Source: Thermohalobaculum sp039513195 (GTDB lineage Bacteria; Pseudomonadota; Alphaproteobacteria; Rhodobacterales; Rhodobacteraceae). From it: a DNA stretch of 64,000 nt. The notes below the pieces were generated by a model. It did no database searches, was not told the DNA's origin, and was given only the letters and a program-made list of their open reading frames with translations. The translations under genes and the position numbers were made by a program. The stretch spans positions 118,238-182,237 of the forward strand of contig JBCCRM010000006.1 of assembly GCA_039513195.1 (NCBI GenBank), read 5' to 3'. Below are positions 45,465 through 53,815 of this stretch, piece after piece. Positions within the stretch are counted from its first letter, which is position 1, and every line of letters starts with the position of its first letter.

Positions 45465-47329
45465 GCGCGTCTTTGGCCACTCTGCCTGGGCGCCTTAAGG
45501 CCGCTAACACGGCGCAGACGGTGGTTTGTCTCGGACTGCTGGCCTTGGTCGTCTTCGGGCTGATTTTCCTCTTTGGGCGGACCGGCGAACGCATTGCTGT
45601 GCTGATGAGTGTCAATGTGGCTGCGGTCGTCGCCCTAGGCGTCTTTTGCGGCAACACCGGGATCGTCTCCTTTGGGCATGGGGCCTTCATGCTGCTGGGG
45701 GCCTATTCGTCGGGGATCCTGACGATGGCCGCATCGCTGCAACGCTCCGCCCTGCCGCAGTTGCCGGGGTTTCTGGCCGGCCATGAGCTGAGCCTTCTTG
45801 CCGCAGCCCCTGTCGTGGCGCTGGCAGGACTGGCGCTCGCTGCTGCCAGCGGCACTGCTATTGCGCGGCTTGCCGGTGCTTCGGCGACGATCTCGACCCT
45901 GGGTCTGCTGATCATTCTGCACAGTCTCGCTGTGGGCGCGCGCGAGATAACCCGCGGGAGCCAGACCTTCTATGGCATCACGCGGATAACCGACGTCGTG
46001 CCGATCCTTTGCATGGCGGCGGCTTTCATCGTCATCGCCAGGCTCTATCGGGAAAGCCGCTGGGGCCTGATGGCGCGCGCGGTGCGCGACGATGCCGCGG
46101 CCGCGGAGGCGCTTGGCATCAATCCGCGCCGGACCCGGTTCATTGCCTGGTGTCTGTCAGGCACCATGGCCGCTTTGGCGGGTGCGCTCTATGGCCATAT
46201 GCTGGGGGCTTTCTCGCCGGCCTCATTTTATCTCTCCCTGGTCTTCGCGCAGGTCGCGATGCTGATTGTCGGGGGCATGGCCTCGGTAAGCGGTGCGATG
46301 ACGGGCGTTGTTGTCGTCACGCTCCTGCAGGACGGCGTCCGGCGCTTGGAAGGGGGGATCACCGTCTTGGGCCAAGAGCTACCCGCGGTCTTCGGCCTTA
46401 CGACCGTTTCGCTCGGCGTTGCGATCCTGTTGATCATTTGGCTGCGCCCCGCGGGCCTTGTCGGCAGCCGGGAGCTCGGCCCCACCGCGGATGCGCGCCT
46501 GTTTGCCAATTTCCGCGCCACGACAAAAGCCGCCCCGACGCCTCAGGCGCGGCCTGCGGCGGTGCTACGCGCCGAGGGTCTGTCGAAGAACTTCGCTGGC
46601 GTTCACGCCGTCTCAGACGCCGGGCTGACGGCGCCGACGGGGAAGATCACGGGGTTGATTGGGCCGAACGGCGCCGGGAAGTCCACCCTCGTCAACCTGC
46701 TCACCCGCGCCTACCAGGCCGATCGGGGATCCGCGCATTTCGGCGATGCCGATCTTTTGGCGGCTCCGCGGGACGGGATCGCCAGCCTGGGGGTTGCGCG
46801 CACCTTCCAAAACCTGCGGCTCTTCGACGAACTGACCGTTTATCAGAATGTCCTGGTCTCGGCGATTGCGGCAGGCCACCGGGAACCTGCTGCAACGGCT
46901 ATAGCTCTCCGCGAACTCAGCGCTTTCGAGCTCGGCGAGGTCGCGTCCCTGAGGGCGGGCTCGCTTCCTTATGGCGCGCGCAAGCGGTTGGAGATCGCCC
47001 GCGCCATGGCGCAGGATCCAGGGGTGATCCTGCTGGATGAGCCCGCAGCCGGCATGAACCCGGCCGAGACGGAAGACTTGGCCGACCGCTTGATCCGCCT
47101 CGTCGAGGAACGCGGCACTGGGATGCTGCTAATCGACCATGATTTGCGCTTCGTGAACCGGTTGAGCACGCGCATCGTCGTCATGAACCGCGGTGCCGTG
47201 ATCGCCGAGGGGACGCCCGAGACGATCCGCGGCGACCCACAGGTGATCGAGGCCTATGTGGGCCGTGGCCGTACCGCAGCCCACGCCCGAGACCCAGAGC
47301 CCATGGCAGGAGAGGAAGTCGTATCATGA
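45461..47329 (+). CDS. Fused branched-chain-type ABC transporter permease and ATPase (LivM-LivG)
   Basis: A 622-residue fusion. Residues about 1-335 are a LivM permease (NTGIVSFGHGAFMLLGAY, then SRWGLMARAVRDDAAAAEALGINPRRTRFIAW as the EAA-type loop). After a linker rich in Ala/Pro/Thr (about 345-365), the LivG ATPase has Walker A GPNGAGKSTLVNLL, a Q-loop RTFQNLRLF, a signature-region LPYGARKRLEIARAM, Walker B VILLDEPAAGMN and H-loop LLIDHDLRF. The GTG start lies in the overlap with the previous stop; the long frame upstream is a shadow of the hydrolase gene. Confidence 0.92.
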   Translation: MSASLATLPGRLKAANTAQTVVCLGLLALVVFGLIFLFGRTGERIAVLMSVNVAAVVALGVFCGNTGIVSFGHGAFMLLGAYSSGILTMAASLQRSALPQLPGFLAGHELSLLAAAPVVALAGLALAAASGTAIARLAGASATISTLGLLIILHSLAVGAREITRGSQTFYGITRITDVVPILCMAAAFIVIARLYRESRWGLMARAVRDDAAAAEALGINPRRTRFIAWCLSGTMAALAGALYGHMLGAFSPASFYLSLVFAQVAMLIVGGMASVSGAMTGVVVVTLLQDGVRRLEGGITVLGQELPAVFGLTTVSLGVAILLIIWLRPAGLVGSRELGPTADARLFANFRATTKAAPTPQARPAAVLRAEGLSKNFAGVHAVSDAGLTAPTGKITGLIGPNGAGKSTLVNLLTRAYQADRGSAHFGDADLLAAPRDGIASLGVARTFQNLRLFDELTVYQNVLVSAIAAGHREPAATAIALRELSAFELGEVASLRAGSLPYGARKRLEIARAMAQDPGVILLDEPAAGMNPAETEDLADRLIRLVEERGTGMLLIDHDLRFVNRLSTRIVVMNRGAVIAEGTPETIRGDPQVIEAYVGRGRTAAHARDPEPMAGEEVVS

Positions 47330-48480
47330 AACTCAGACACTGTTTGCTGGCCGCGACCAGCACCATCGCCCTGGCCGGAGCCGCCGCGGCGGAAGACAGC
47401 TACATCATCGGGGTGATGTCCGCCCAGTCGGGTTATCTGGCGCCCTATGACGGGCCCGCCTATGCCGGGTTCCAGTTTTGCATCGACGAGATCAATGCTG
47501 CCGGCGGGTTGAACGGCAAGCTGCCCGTCGAACTGATCGTGGAGGACACCCGGTCCGATATCGCTGTCGGCGTGCAGGTGGTGCAGGAGATGCTCGACCA
47601 GGGCGCCAAGTTCATCGTCTCCTCGGCCGATGCCGACCCAACCATTGCGGCAGCGCAGATCACGCTTCCCGACGGGGTGCCGACGATGACGTTTGCGGGC
47701 ACCGCGCCGGTCCTGACGCAGGTGGGCGAGCATGTCTTCGGGAGCTATCCGGCGGATAATCAGCAGGGCGCCGTGCTCGCCACCTATGCGCGCGATCAGG
47801 GTTTCGAGCGGGTTTGGCTGGTGAAATCGCCCGACAGTGCTTACACCCTGGGCGGCCCGGAGTATTTCGGCACCGCGTTCGAGAGCCTGGGCGGCGAGGT
47901 CCTCGGCACGTCGCTCTACTCGCTCAACCAACCGGACTTCTCGGCCATAGTCACGACCATTGCCGCCGCCGATCCGGCGCCTGATGTGATCGTCACGTGG
48001 GCATGGGAGCCGGACTTCCCCGCCTTCATCCGTGCCCTGCGCGGTGCCGGGATCGACACCCAGGTTATGGGTGGCGACGTTCTCGACACACCGACGGTGC
48101 GCGGGCTGGGCGAGGTCGTCGACGGGGTCGTCCACACGTCGGGCGGCTTCCCGGATGAAGGATCGCAATACGCTGACTTCATCGACCGCTTCAAAGCATC
48201 GACCGGGGTCACGCCGGACAACAACTACTATGTCAATGGCTGTGATATCGCCTTCATGATCGAGAAAGCCGTGGATGCCGCGGGAACCACCGATCCTCGG
48301 GCCGTGGCGGCTGCAATGGCCTCGATCGAGAATGGCGATGGCATCATGTCTGACTACACCTTCAAGGGAACGGATCGGATGCCGCTGCGCGATGTGGTCG
48401 TGGCCCGGATCACCGGGGGCGGGGAGAAGGAGTTCATCCTGCGCTCCGCCGCCGATCCGGAAATCCTTCCGGAACCCTGA
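47326..48480 (+). CDS. Branched-chain-type ABC transporter substrate-binding protein
   Basis: A 384-residue periplasmic type-1 binding protein. The signal peptide MKLRHCLLAATSTIALAGAAAA is cleaved before EDSYIIGVMS. Conserved parts include GYLAPYDGPAYAGFQFCIDEINAAGGLNGK, the usual LivJ opening, and PDNNYYVNGCDIAFMIEKAV near the end. The ligand cannot be read from sequence; the neighbouring amidases suggest an N-acyl or amide compound. It overlaps the LivM-LivG stop by 4 bases. Confidence 0.92.
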   Translation: MKLRHCLLAATSTIALAGAAAAEDSYIIGVMSAQSGYLAPYDGPAYAGFQFCIDEINAAGGLNGKLPVELIVEDTRSDIAVGVQVVQEMLDQGAKFIVSSADADPTIAAAQITLPDGVPTMTFAGTAPVLTQVGEHVFGSYPADNQQGAVLATYARDQGFERVWLVKSPDSAYTLGGPEYFGTAFESLGGEVLGTSLYSLNQPDFSAIVTTIAAADPAPDVIVTWAWEPDFPAFIRALRGAGIDTQVMGGDVLDTPTVRGLGEVVDGVVHTSGGFPDEGSQYADFIDRFKASTGVTPDNNYYVNGCDIAFMIEKAVDAAGTTDPRAVAAAMASIENGDGIMSDYTFKGTDRMPLRDVVVARITGGGEKEFILRSAADPEILPEP

Positions 48481-48489
48481 GGCCCGAAG

Positions 48490-49206
48490 GTGACCGACGC
48501 CGTCCTAGAGGTCGAGGCGCTGGATGTCCGCTACGGGCAGGTTCATGCCGTCCGCAGTGTGTCGTTGCGCGTGGCAAGGGGCGGCGTCACAGCCCTTTTG
48601 GGGGCGAATGGAGCGGGCAAGACCTCCACGGTGATGGCCGTGGCGGGGGCTCGCGCCATCGCTGCCGGAACGGTTCGGATCTTTGGCCGAGACATGACCG
48701 GCGCGGCGCCCGAGGACATTGTCCGCGCGGGCGTCGCGATCTCGGCCGAGGGGCGCCGGATCTTTGCGTCCCTCAGCGTCGAGGAGAATCTGAAAGTCGC
48801 GGGCGCTGTGGTGGGCGACCTGGCATTGGAGGCGGACAGGCGCGCCACGTTGATGGAGCGGTTTCCGATCCTCGGCCAGCGTCGCCGACAGCTTGCAGGG
48901 TTGTTGTCCGGCGGGGAGCAGCAGATGCTGGCGGTAGCACGTGCGTTGATGAGTGCACCGCGGCTTCTCCTCCTGGACGAGCCCTCCCTCGGGCTTGCGC
49001 CACAAATGGTCGACCGCATTTTCGACATTGTGGAGGAGCTGCGCGACGAGGGCATTTCGATCCTGTTGGTGGAGCAGAACGCGACCCTAACGCTGCAGGT
49101 CGCCAGCCATGCTGTGGTCTTGGCGAATGGCGCCGTCGCGGCGGCCGGCGATCCGCAGGCCATCGCCAACGACGCCGTTCTTCGCGAAGCTTATCTGGCG
49201 GCGTGA
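48490..49206 (+). CDS. Branched-chain-type ABC transporter ATP-binding protein (LivF)
   Basis: A 238-residue ABC ATPase with GTG start. Walker A is GANGAGKTSTVMAVAGA, the LivF-type EGRRIFASLSVEENL is present, the signature is LSGGEQQMLAVARALM, Walker B is LLLLDEPSLGL, and a glutamine replaces the usual H-loop histidine (ILLVEQNATL), normal for LivF. It pairs with the ATPase half of the fused LivM-LivG. Confidence 0.93.
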   Translation: MTDAVLEVEALDVRYGQVHAVRSVSLRVARGGVTALLGANGAGKTSTVMAVAGARAIAAGTVRIFGRDMTGAAPEDIVRAGVAISAEGRRIFASLSVEENLKVAGAVVGDLALEADRRATLMERFPILGQRRRQLAGLLSGGEQQMLAVARALMSAPRLLLLDEPSLGLAPQMVDRIFDIVEELRDEGISILLVEQNATLTLQVASHAVVLANGAVAAAGDPQAIANDAVLREAYLAA

Positions 49207-49209
49207 GCG

Positions 49210-50097
49210 ATGGATTTCGTTGTTCAACAGCTCATCAATGCGGTCAGCCTCGGCGGGGTCTATGCGATGCTGGCCCTGGGCCTCGCCATCGTGTTCTCCA
49301 TCGTCCGGCTGATCAACTTCGCCCATGGCGACATCATGACCTTCGGCGGTTACGGCATCTTCCTGTCGCTCGTGTTCGGGATGCCACCGCTGGGCGCGCT
49401 CGCCATCGGTATCGGTGCCGCGGTTGTCATGGCCTTAGCGATGGAGCGGGCAGCATTTCGCGCGATGCGGGGCGCCGATGTCGTGGCGCTTTTGATAACG
49501 AGTTTTGCCGTGTCCGAGATCCTGAAGGTACTCTTCCAGAACACGATCTCGCCGCGTCCGGTGCCGATCTCGCTGCCGGCTGCTTGGTCGAGCAGCTACC
49601 GGATCGGCGACGTCGTGATCGGCGTCGGGCCGTCGATTTCCATCGTTGTGGCGCTCCTGTCCCTCGCAGGCCTGACCCTGTTCCTCCGGCGCACCACGAC
49701 AGGCATGGCCATGCGCGCTGCGGCCGAGGATTTCGAGATGCTGCGTCTCCTCGGCGTCCGCGCTGGTCGTGTGGTGGCCACCGCCTTTGCTATTTCGGGT
49801 GTCTTGGCCGGTGCAGCCGCCGTGGTCTGGACCGCGCAGCGCGGATCGGTCGATCCAATGATGGGCTTCTTTCCGGTGCTGAAGGCCTTTATCGCGACCG
49901 TTTTGGGAGGCCTGGGGAGCCTAGGCGGCGCCGTTCTGGGCGGTTTCGTCGTCGGTGCCATCGAGGTGATGACCCAGGCCTTCCTGCCCGAGGCGCTGTC
50001 CCCCTATCGTGACGCCATCGTACTGGCCTGTGTGATCGCGGCTCTTCTCCTCCGCCCAGATGGCCTGTTGCCGGCCCGATCCGGTGCCCGGTCCTAA
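49210..50097 (+). CDS. Branched-chain-type ABC transporter permease (LivH)
   Basis: A 295-residue LivH permease with about eight helices. It begins MDFVVQQLINAVSLGGVYAML, followed by the family signature VRLINFAHGDIMTFGGY. The coupling loop is TTGMAMRAAAEDFEMLRLLGV. It starts 3 bases after the LivF stop. It forms the channel with the LivM half of the fusion protein. Confidence 0.93.
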   Translation: MDFVVQQLINAVSLGGVYAMLALGLAIVFSIVRLINFAHGDIMTFGGYGIFLSLVFGMPPLGALAIGIGAAVVMALAMERAAFRAMRGADVVALLITSFAVSEILKVLFQNTISPRPVPISLPAAWSSSYRIGDVVIGVGPSISIVVALLSLAGLTLFLRRTTTGMAMRAAAEDFEMLRLLGVRAGRVVATAFAISGVLAGAAAVVWTAQRGSVDPMMGFFPVLKAFIATVLGGLGSLGGAVLGGFVVGAIEVMTQAFLPEALSPYRDAIVLACVIAALLLRPDGLLPARSGARS

Positions 50098-50135
50098 AGC
50101 CGCCAACGCCGCCGTACTCCAAAGGATCAAAGCCC

Positions 50136-51083
50136 ATGACGACGACCATCGACTGGAGCCCCGAAAATCTGACTTTTGGCTTTTTCGATGCCCACAGGGC
50201 GCCGGTGGCCACGGTCGCATCCGGCGAGGAGGTGATTTTTCACTGCCTGCCCGCGGCGACGCGCAGCGCACTGCCCCCCGACGGTGCCGGTGTCCTCCCG
50301 GCCCATCTGGCGGCGTTAGACTATCACGAACCCCGTCGAGGTGCCACGTCCCACATGATCTCCGGCCCGGTCTTCGTGGAGAGCGCTGAGCCGGGCGATA
50401 TCCTGCAAGTCGATATTCTCGAGGCGGTTCCAGCGCAGGATTGGGGATATGCCGCCATCCTACCGCTGCTCGGGGCGCTGCCCGACGACTTTCCCGATCC
50501 GGAGTTGATCCATATCCCCATCGATTTGCAGCGCAATATCTGTCGGCTGCCCTGGGGGTTGGAGCTGCCGCTCGATCCGTTCTTCGGCATCATGGCGGTG
50601 GCACCGCCCAAGATTTGGGGCCGGGTCGGGGCAGCGGAGCCCCGCGCCTTTGGCGGCAATATGGACAACAAGGAACTGAAGCCGGGCACGACGCTCTACC
50701 TGCCCGTGTTCCAAAAGGGTGGGCTCTTCATGGCCGGTGACGGGCATGGCTGCCAGGGCGACGGCGAAGTCTGTCTGACGGGCTTGGAGACCGCGATGAC
50801 CGGCCGGTTCCGCTTGACCGTTCGCAAGGACATGACGCTGACCATGCCCTTTGCCGAAAACGCCAGTCATCTGATCTCCATGGGCTTCCATGAGAACCTC
50901 GATGAGGCGATGCGCCGAGCCTTGCGTCAAATGATCGGTGTGGTTGCGGAACGGGCGGGGTTGTCGCGCGGCGAGGCGTATATGCTCCTCTCCCTTGCGG
51001 GCGATTTGCGGGTCACCCAGGTCGTCGACGGCGAGAAGGGTGTCCACATGATGCTCGACAAGAACTTCCTTACGACAGGCTAG
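50136..51083 (+). CDS. Acetamidase/formamidase-family protein
   Basis: A 315-residue FmdA/AmdA-family hydrolase, releasing ammonia from short amides. Conserved parts include HMISGPVFVESAEPGDILQVDILEAVP, RAFGGNMDNKELKPGTTLYLPVFQKGGLF and MAGDGHGCQGDGEVCLTGLETAM, the family signature with probable metal-binding His/Asp. It follows LivH by 38 bases and ends the operon. Formamide released by the HutG-like or another step would be a natural substrate, but this is inference. Confidence 0.9.
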   Translation: MTTTIDWSPENLTFGFFDAHRAPVATVASGEEVIFHCLPAATRSALPPDGAGVLPAHLAALDYHEPRRGATSHMISGPVFVESAEPGDILQVDILEAVPAQDWGYAAILPLLGALPDDFPDPELIHIPIDLQRNICRLPWGLELPLDPFFGIMAVAPPKIWGRVGAAEPRAFGGNMDNKELKPGTTLYLPVFQKGGLFMAGDGHGCQGDGEVCLTGLETAMTGRFRLTVRKDMTLTMPFAENASHLISMGFHENLDEAMRRALRQMIGVVAERAGLSRGEAYMLLSLAGDLRVTQVVDGEKGVHMMLDKNFLTTG

Positions 51084-51368
51084 GGCCAGTGCTGTCCCGG
51101 CCGAACGAGCTGCCCTTGTCCAGACCTCGCTGGAGCCGCAACACTCCGAAGAACACCTCGCGTCCTTCAGGATACCCTCGAGCCTGAGGTCCAGCGGTCT
51201 GTTGCGATCGCGGCAAGGTTTGGCCCGTGCAGAGTGTTCGCGGTGTTGGGTGCGTTTCCTGCCTTCACCGTCGCCAGGACCGAGGATCGGCGTAGTGGAT
51301 TTCGCTTTGTGGTAGGTTTGGGCAGTGACGGCACCGACAAAGCTTGTGGACCGGAAGCCCGATCTATC

Positions 51369-51923
51369 TCAGCCCCCGCTGCATTCCGCCGACACGCACC
51401 CGCAGCTGTAGCAAGCGCTCCGGCTGGTCACGCCGCAATGGTCCAGCAGCCGCTTCTTGAGGGCCCTGCGCGCTCTATGCAGCCGCACGGTCGCATTGTT
51501 GACCGATATGCGCAGCGCGCTCGCCACCCGAGCGATAGGCACGCCCGCGACGTCGACCAGGTTGAGGATCGTCGCATAGTTGGCGTTCAGTTGGCGGGCG
51601 AGGGCAATGCTACACCCACACACGGGTTCTGGTTCAGCGGCCCTAGGCTCGGCCTCGAGGGCGAATGCCTCAATCAGGCGCTGCTCAGCGGCCTTTTTGC
51701 GCCCGATATCGATCACGATGTTGGAATGAATACGGTAGAGCCAGGGCTTGACCCGCGCGGGATCCTTCAAGTCCTCAGCCTTTTCGATGGCGCGCAGCGC
51801 GGCGATCTGGAGCACATCTTCCACGTCGTCCGGAGCGACCCGGGACGCGACGTAGCGCCTAAGCGCGCTGCTATGGGCGTGCAAAGCAGAGGCAACGCAC
51901 GCCCGAGGATCAAACTGTGACAT
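51369..51923 (-). CDS. ECF sigma factor with cysteine-rich C-terminus (CorE-like)
   Basis: A 184-residue sigma70-family ECF factor. Region 2 is at about 18-85 (DDVEDVLQIAALRAIEKAE, KPWLYRIHSNIVIDIGR). Region 4 is at about 108-160 (GVPIARVASALRISVNNATVRLHRARRAL). A CGC motif lies in the linker (residues 102-104), and the tail has C163, C171, C174, C176 and C181. CorE-type (ECF44) sigma factors of Myxococcus have this layout, a linker CxC and a C-terminal Cys-rich domain that bind copper, cadmium or zinc directly, with no anti-sigma factor. None is seen here either. It starts 14 bases after the metallothionein stop on the same strand. Confidence 0.88.
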   Translation of the reverse strand: MSQFDPRACVASALHAHSSALRRYVASRVAPDDVEDVLQIAALRAIEKAEDLKDPARVKPWLYRIHSNIVIDIGRKKAAEQRLIEAFALEAEPRAAEPEPVCGCSIALARQLNANYATILNLVDVAGVPIARVASALRISVNNATVRLHRARRALKKRLLDHCGVTSRSACYSCGCVSAECSGG

Positions 51924-51937
51924 TTCGCTGACCCAGT

Positions 51938-52096
51938 CTATTCCGCCGTGCTAGGACACCCGCAGCTCGGCCCACATTCGCAGTTCTCGCATGTACACTT
52001 GTCACCGCAACAGCACCGGCCGTCTCCCGGTGCGCTTTGGGCACAATCGCAGGAAGGGGGACAGTGCTCGCAGGCGCATGCCTCGGATGTAACCAT
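51938..52096 (-). CDS. Metallothionein-like protein
   Basis: A 52-residue protein with 14 cysteines, mostly in CxC, CxxC and CCC arrangements: ACACEHCPPSCDC at residues 6-18, RCCCGDKCTC at 27-36 and NCECGPSCGC at 38-47. There is one histidine and no aromatic residue. This is a metallothionein-like composition, expected to bind Zn, Cd or Cu in the cytosol. GAGGAG lies 7 bases upstream of the ATG. It is immediately upstream of the Cys-rich ECF sigma gene in the same orientation, so the two are probably cotranscribed. The exact metallothionein subfamily is not recognised. Confidence 0.85.
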   Translation of the reverse strand: MVTSEACACEHCPPSCDCAQSAPGDGRCCCGDKCTCENCECGPSCGCPSTAE

Positions 52097-52408
52097 GGTT
52101 CTCTCCTCAGGACCAATATGTGTGCCTGTAAGACGGAGACGGGAAGGGGATTGTTACACCTCTCGTCGGAAAATTCCTCTGCCAGTGCTCCGACGACGCA
52201 GTTGCGGAGGCAGAGGCGCGGCTTTTGCGCGGCCCGGGCGATGGCCACTGCCGGTGTGTTCCCATCCGATTGGCGCACATGTTTCCGTCTAGGTGCGGTA
52301 AGACCATTTCAGCAGCCCGCTGCAGAGGCTCTTTTCTGAGAATGCAACTTGTGCGTTTGGGACATGCAGGTCAAACCTAGCTTCGTCCAACCCTTGGTGC
52401 CGGAGAGC

Positions 52409-52425
52409 AGGGGCCGCAGGCCCCT
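52409..52425. repeat. Short perfect hairpin
   Basis: AGGGGCC-GCA-GGCCCCT forms a 7-bp stem with a 3-base loop. No U-tract follows. It may insulate the two divergent units or be a structured leader. Role unknown. Confidence 0.4.
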
Positions 52426-52487
52426 ACCGCCGTCCGCTTCAAGCCGATGCGAGCCTGTCGCAAGACACCTGCACCTTCCCCTCTTGT

Positions 52488-52505
52488 GTTACATTATAAC
52501 GTAAC
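52488..52505. promoter_or_regulatory. Zur-box-like palindrome upstream of zur
   Basis: GTTACATTATAACGTAAC is an AT-rich palindrome with GTTAC/GTAAC arms, resembling the bacterial Zur consensus (TGTTATAnTATAACA type). It lies 37 bases before the zur start codon and overlaps a TATAAC -10-like hexamer at 52495-52500, so bound Zur-Zn would block RNA polymerase. Similarity is by eye. Confidence 0.75.
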
Positions 52506-52542
52506 GCTAGAGTGACCCCCGGAGCGTACCGGACGAGGGTTC

Positions 52543-52944
52543 ATGAGCGACCGAAGCAAGAAGACACAGGCCGCCGTGCTGTCGGTCCTGCGCGGGCAGC
52601 GTGGCGCCATGTCGGCCTATACCCTGCTCGACGAGCTTCGCACGACGAAGCCGACGATATCTGCACCAACGATCTATCGCGCTCTTGCGGCGCTGACTGA
52701 GTGCGGTCAAGTGCATCGGCTCGAGTCGCTGAACGCCTTCATCGCCTGCAAGGACAGCGACCGTGACCAAGGGTCGATCCTATCGATCTGCGACGATTGC
52801 GGCGCGGTGGAAGAGAGCGTCGCACCCGATCTTTTGGCCGAACTGTCGAAGGTTGCAGGACAGTCTGGCTTCGCCGCGCTGCGTCATGTCGTCGAAATCC
52901 ACGGTCAGTGCGCCTCCTGCAACCGTGGCGGGGCCCAAGCGTGA
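52543..52944 (+). CDS. zur: Fur-family zinc uptake regulator Zur
   Basis: A 133-residue Fur-superfamily repressor. The winged helix covers about 8-65 (MSAYTLLDELRTTKPTISAPTIYRALAAL). The structural zinc site is two CxxC pairs: C83/C86 in SICDDCG and C123/C126 in GQCASCN. Assignment as Zur rather than Fur or PerR rests on the linked znuCBA genes and the Zur-like box upstream. With zinc bound it should repress its own operon. The stop overlaps the next small gene. Confidence 0.9.
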   Translation: MSDRSKKTQAAVLSVLRGQRGAMSAYTLLDELRTTKPTISAPTIYRALAALTECGQVHRLESLNAFIACKDSDRDQGSILSICDDCGAVEESVAPDLLAELSKVAGQSGFAALRHVVEIHGQCASCNRGGAQA

Positions 52945-53075
52945 GGATTCGTGGCAGTTGGGCACGCGGGCTCCTGGTCCAAGGGGCCGGGTCGCGGCTC
53001 GCCATTGCCGCGTTCGTGTTGGTGGCACTTTGGGCGGGATTTCTCTGGGCGACCGCGACGCCGGGCGCGCTATGA
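52941..53075 (+). CDS. 44-residue single-span membrane peptide between zur and znuC
   Basis: A short GTG-initiated frame whose start overlaps the zur stop (GTGA) and whose stop overlaps the znuC start (ATGA), the same coupling used by the rest of the operon. It encodes a basic N-terminus (RIRGSWARGLLVQGAGSR) and one hydrophobic helix (LAIAAFVLVALWAGFLWATA). Exact bridging between two coupled genes favours a real gene. It may be a small partner of the zinc transporter; alternatively it only maintains translational coupling. Confidence 0.6.
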   Translation: MRIRGSWARGLLVQGAGSRLAIAAFVLVALWAGFLWATATPGAL

Positions 53076-53815
53076 ACGCCGCCGTTGCCTTCGAGGACCT
53101 GACGCTCGGTTACGATCGGACACCTGCGGTGCGCAGTTTGCGTGCCGAGATCGCCGCGGGAAGCCTGACGGCCGTTGTCGGGCCGAACGGGGCCGGCAAA
53201 TCGACCCTACTGAAGGGCGTGACCGGGACACTTTCGCCGCTTAGGGGCCGTGTATCGTTCGGCAAAGCAGGTCGTGACGGTATTGCCTATCTGCCGCAGC
53301 ATTCGGATATCGACCGGTCCTTTCCGCTGTCGGTGATCGAGCTGGTTTCCATGGGCCTCTGGCGCGAGATCGGCCCCTTTGGACGCCTTACCAAAAGCCA
53401 TCGCACCCGCGTGGGCGACGCGATTGCGGCGGTGGGGCTGACGGGGCTTGAGACCCGCGCGATCGGAACGCTTTCCGGCGGACAGATGCAACGCACGCTC
53501 TTCGCCCGGCTGCTGCTCCAAGATGCGACGCTCGTGCTGCTGGACGAACCCTTCACGGCTGTCGATAGCGTGACCCTCGCAGATCTGCTCGGCATCATCG
53601 GCCGCTGGCATGCGGAAGAGCGCACCGTGCTGGCGGTTTTGCATGACTACGACACTGTGCGCGCGCATTTCCCCGAAACGCTGATGCTGGCGCGCGATCT
53701 GGTCGCGCATGGACCGACCGCGAAAGTGCTGACGGCGGAGAACCAGTTTCGCGCCCGCCAGATGTGCGAGGGCTGCGCTGACACACCACACACCTGCGCA
53801 CGGGGTGCGGCGTGA
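53072..53815 (+). CDS. znuC: Zinc ABC transporter ATP-binding protein
   Basis: A 247-residue ABC ATPase. Walker A is GPNGAGKSTLLKGVTG, the Q-loop is YLPQHSDIDRSFPLSV (typical of metal transporters), the signature is LSGGQMQRTLFARLL, Walker B is TLVLLDEPFTAVD and the H-loop is AVLHDYDTV. The C-terminus has additional Cys/His residues (RQMCEGCADTPHTC) that may bind metal. The start at 53072 overlaps the small peptide's stop; the longer open frame upstream is not used. The stop overlaps znuB. Confidence 0.92.
   Translation: MNAAVAFEDLTLGYDRTPAVRSLRAEIAAGSLTAVVGPNGAGKSTLLKGVTGTLSPLRGRVSFGKAGRDGIAYLPQHSDIDRSFPLSVIELVSMGLWREIGPFGRLTKSHRTRVGDAIAAVGLTGLETRAIGTLSGGQMQRTLFARLLLQDATLVLLDEPFTAVDSVTLADLLGIIGRWHAEERTVLAVLHDYDTVRAHFPETLMLARDLVAHGPTAKVLTAENQFRARQMCEGCADTPHTCARGAA

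Larger units (their letters stand above)
52097..52542. other. Divergent regulatory region between metallothionein/ECF and the zur operon
   Basis: About 445 bases with no recognised gene. It holds the Zur-box-like palindrome near the zur side, a strong hairpin at 52409-52425, and presumably a promoter for the metallothionein operon on the minus strand, including one recognised by its own sigma factor. I could not identify that promoter's -35/-10. Confidence 0.5.
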
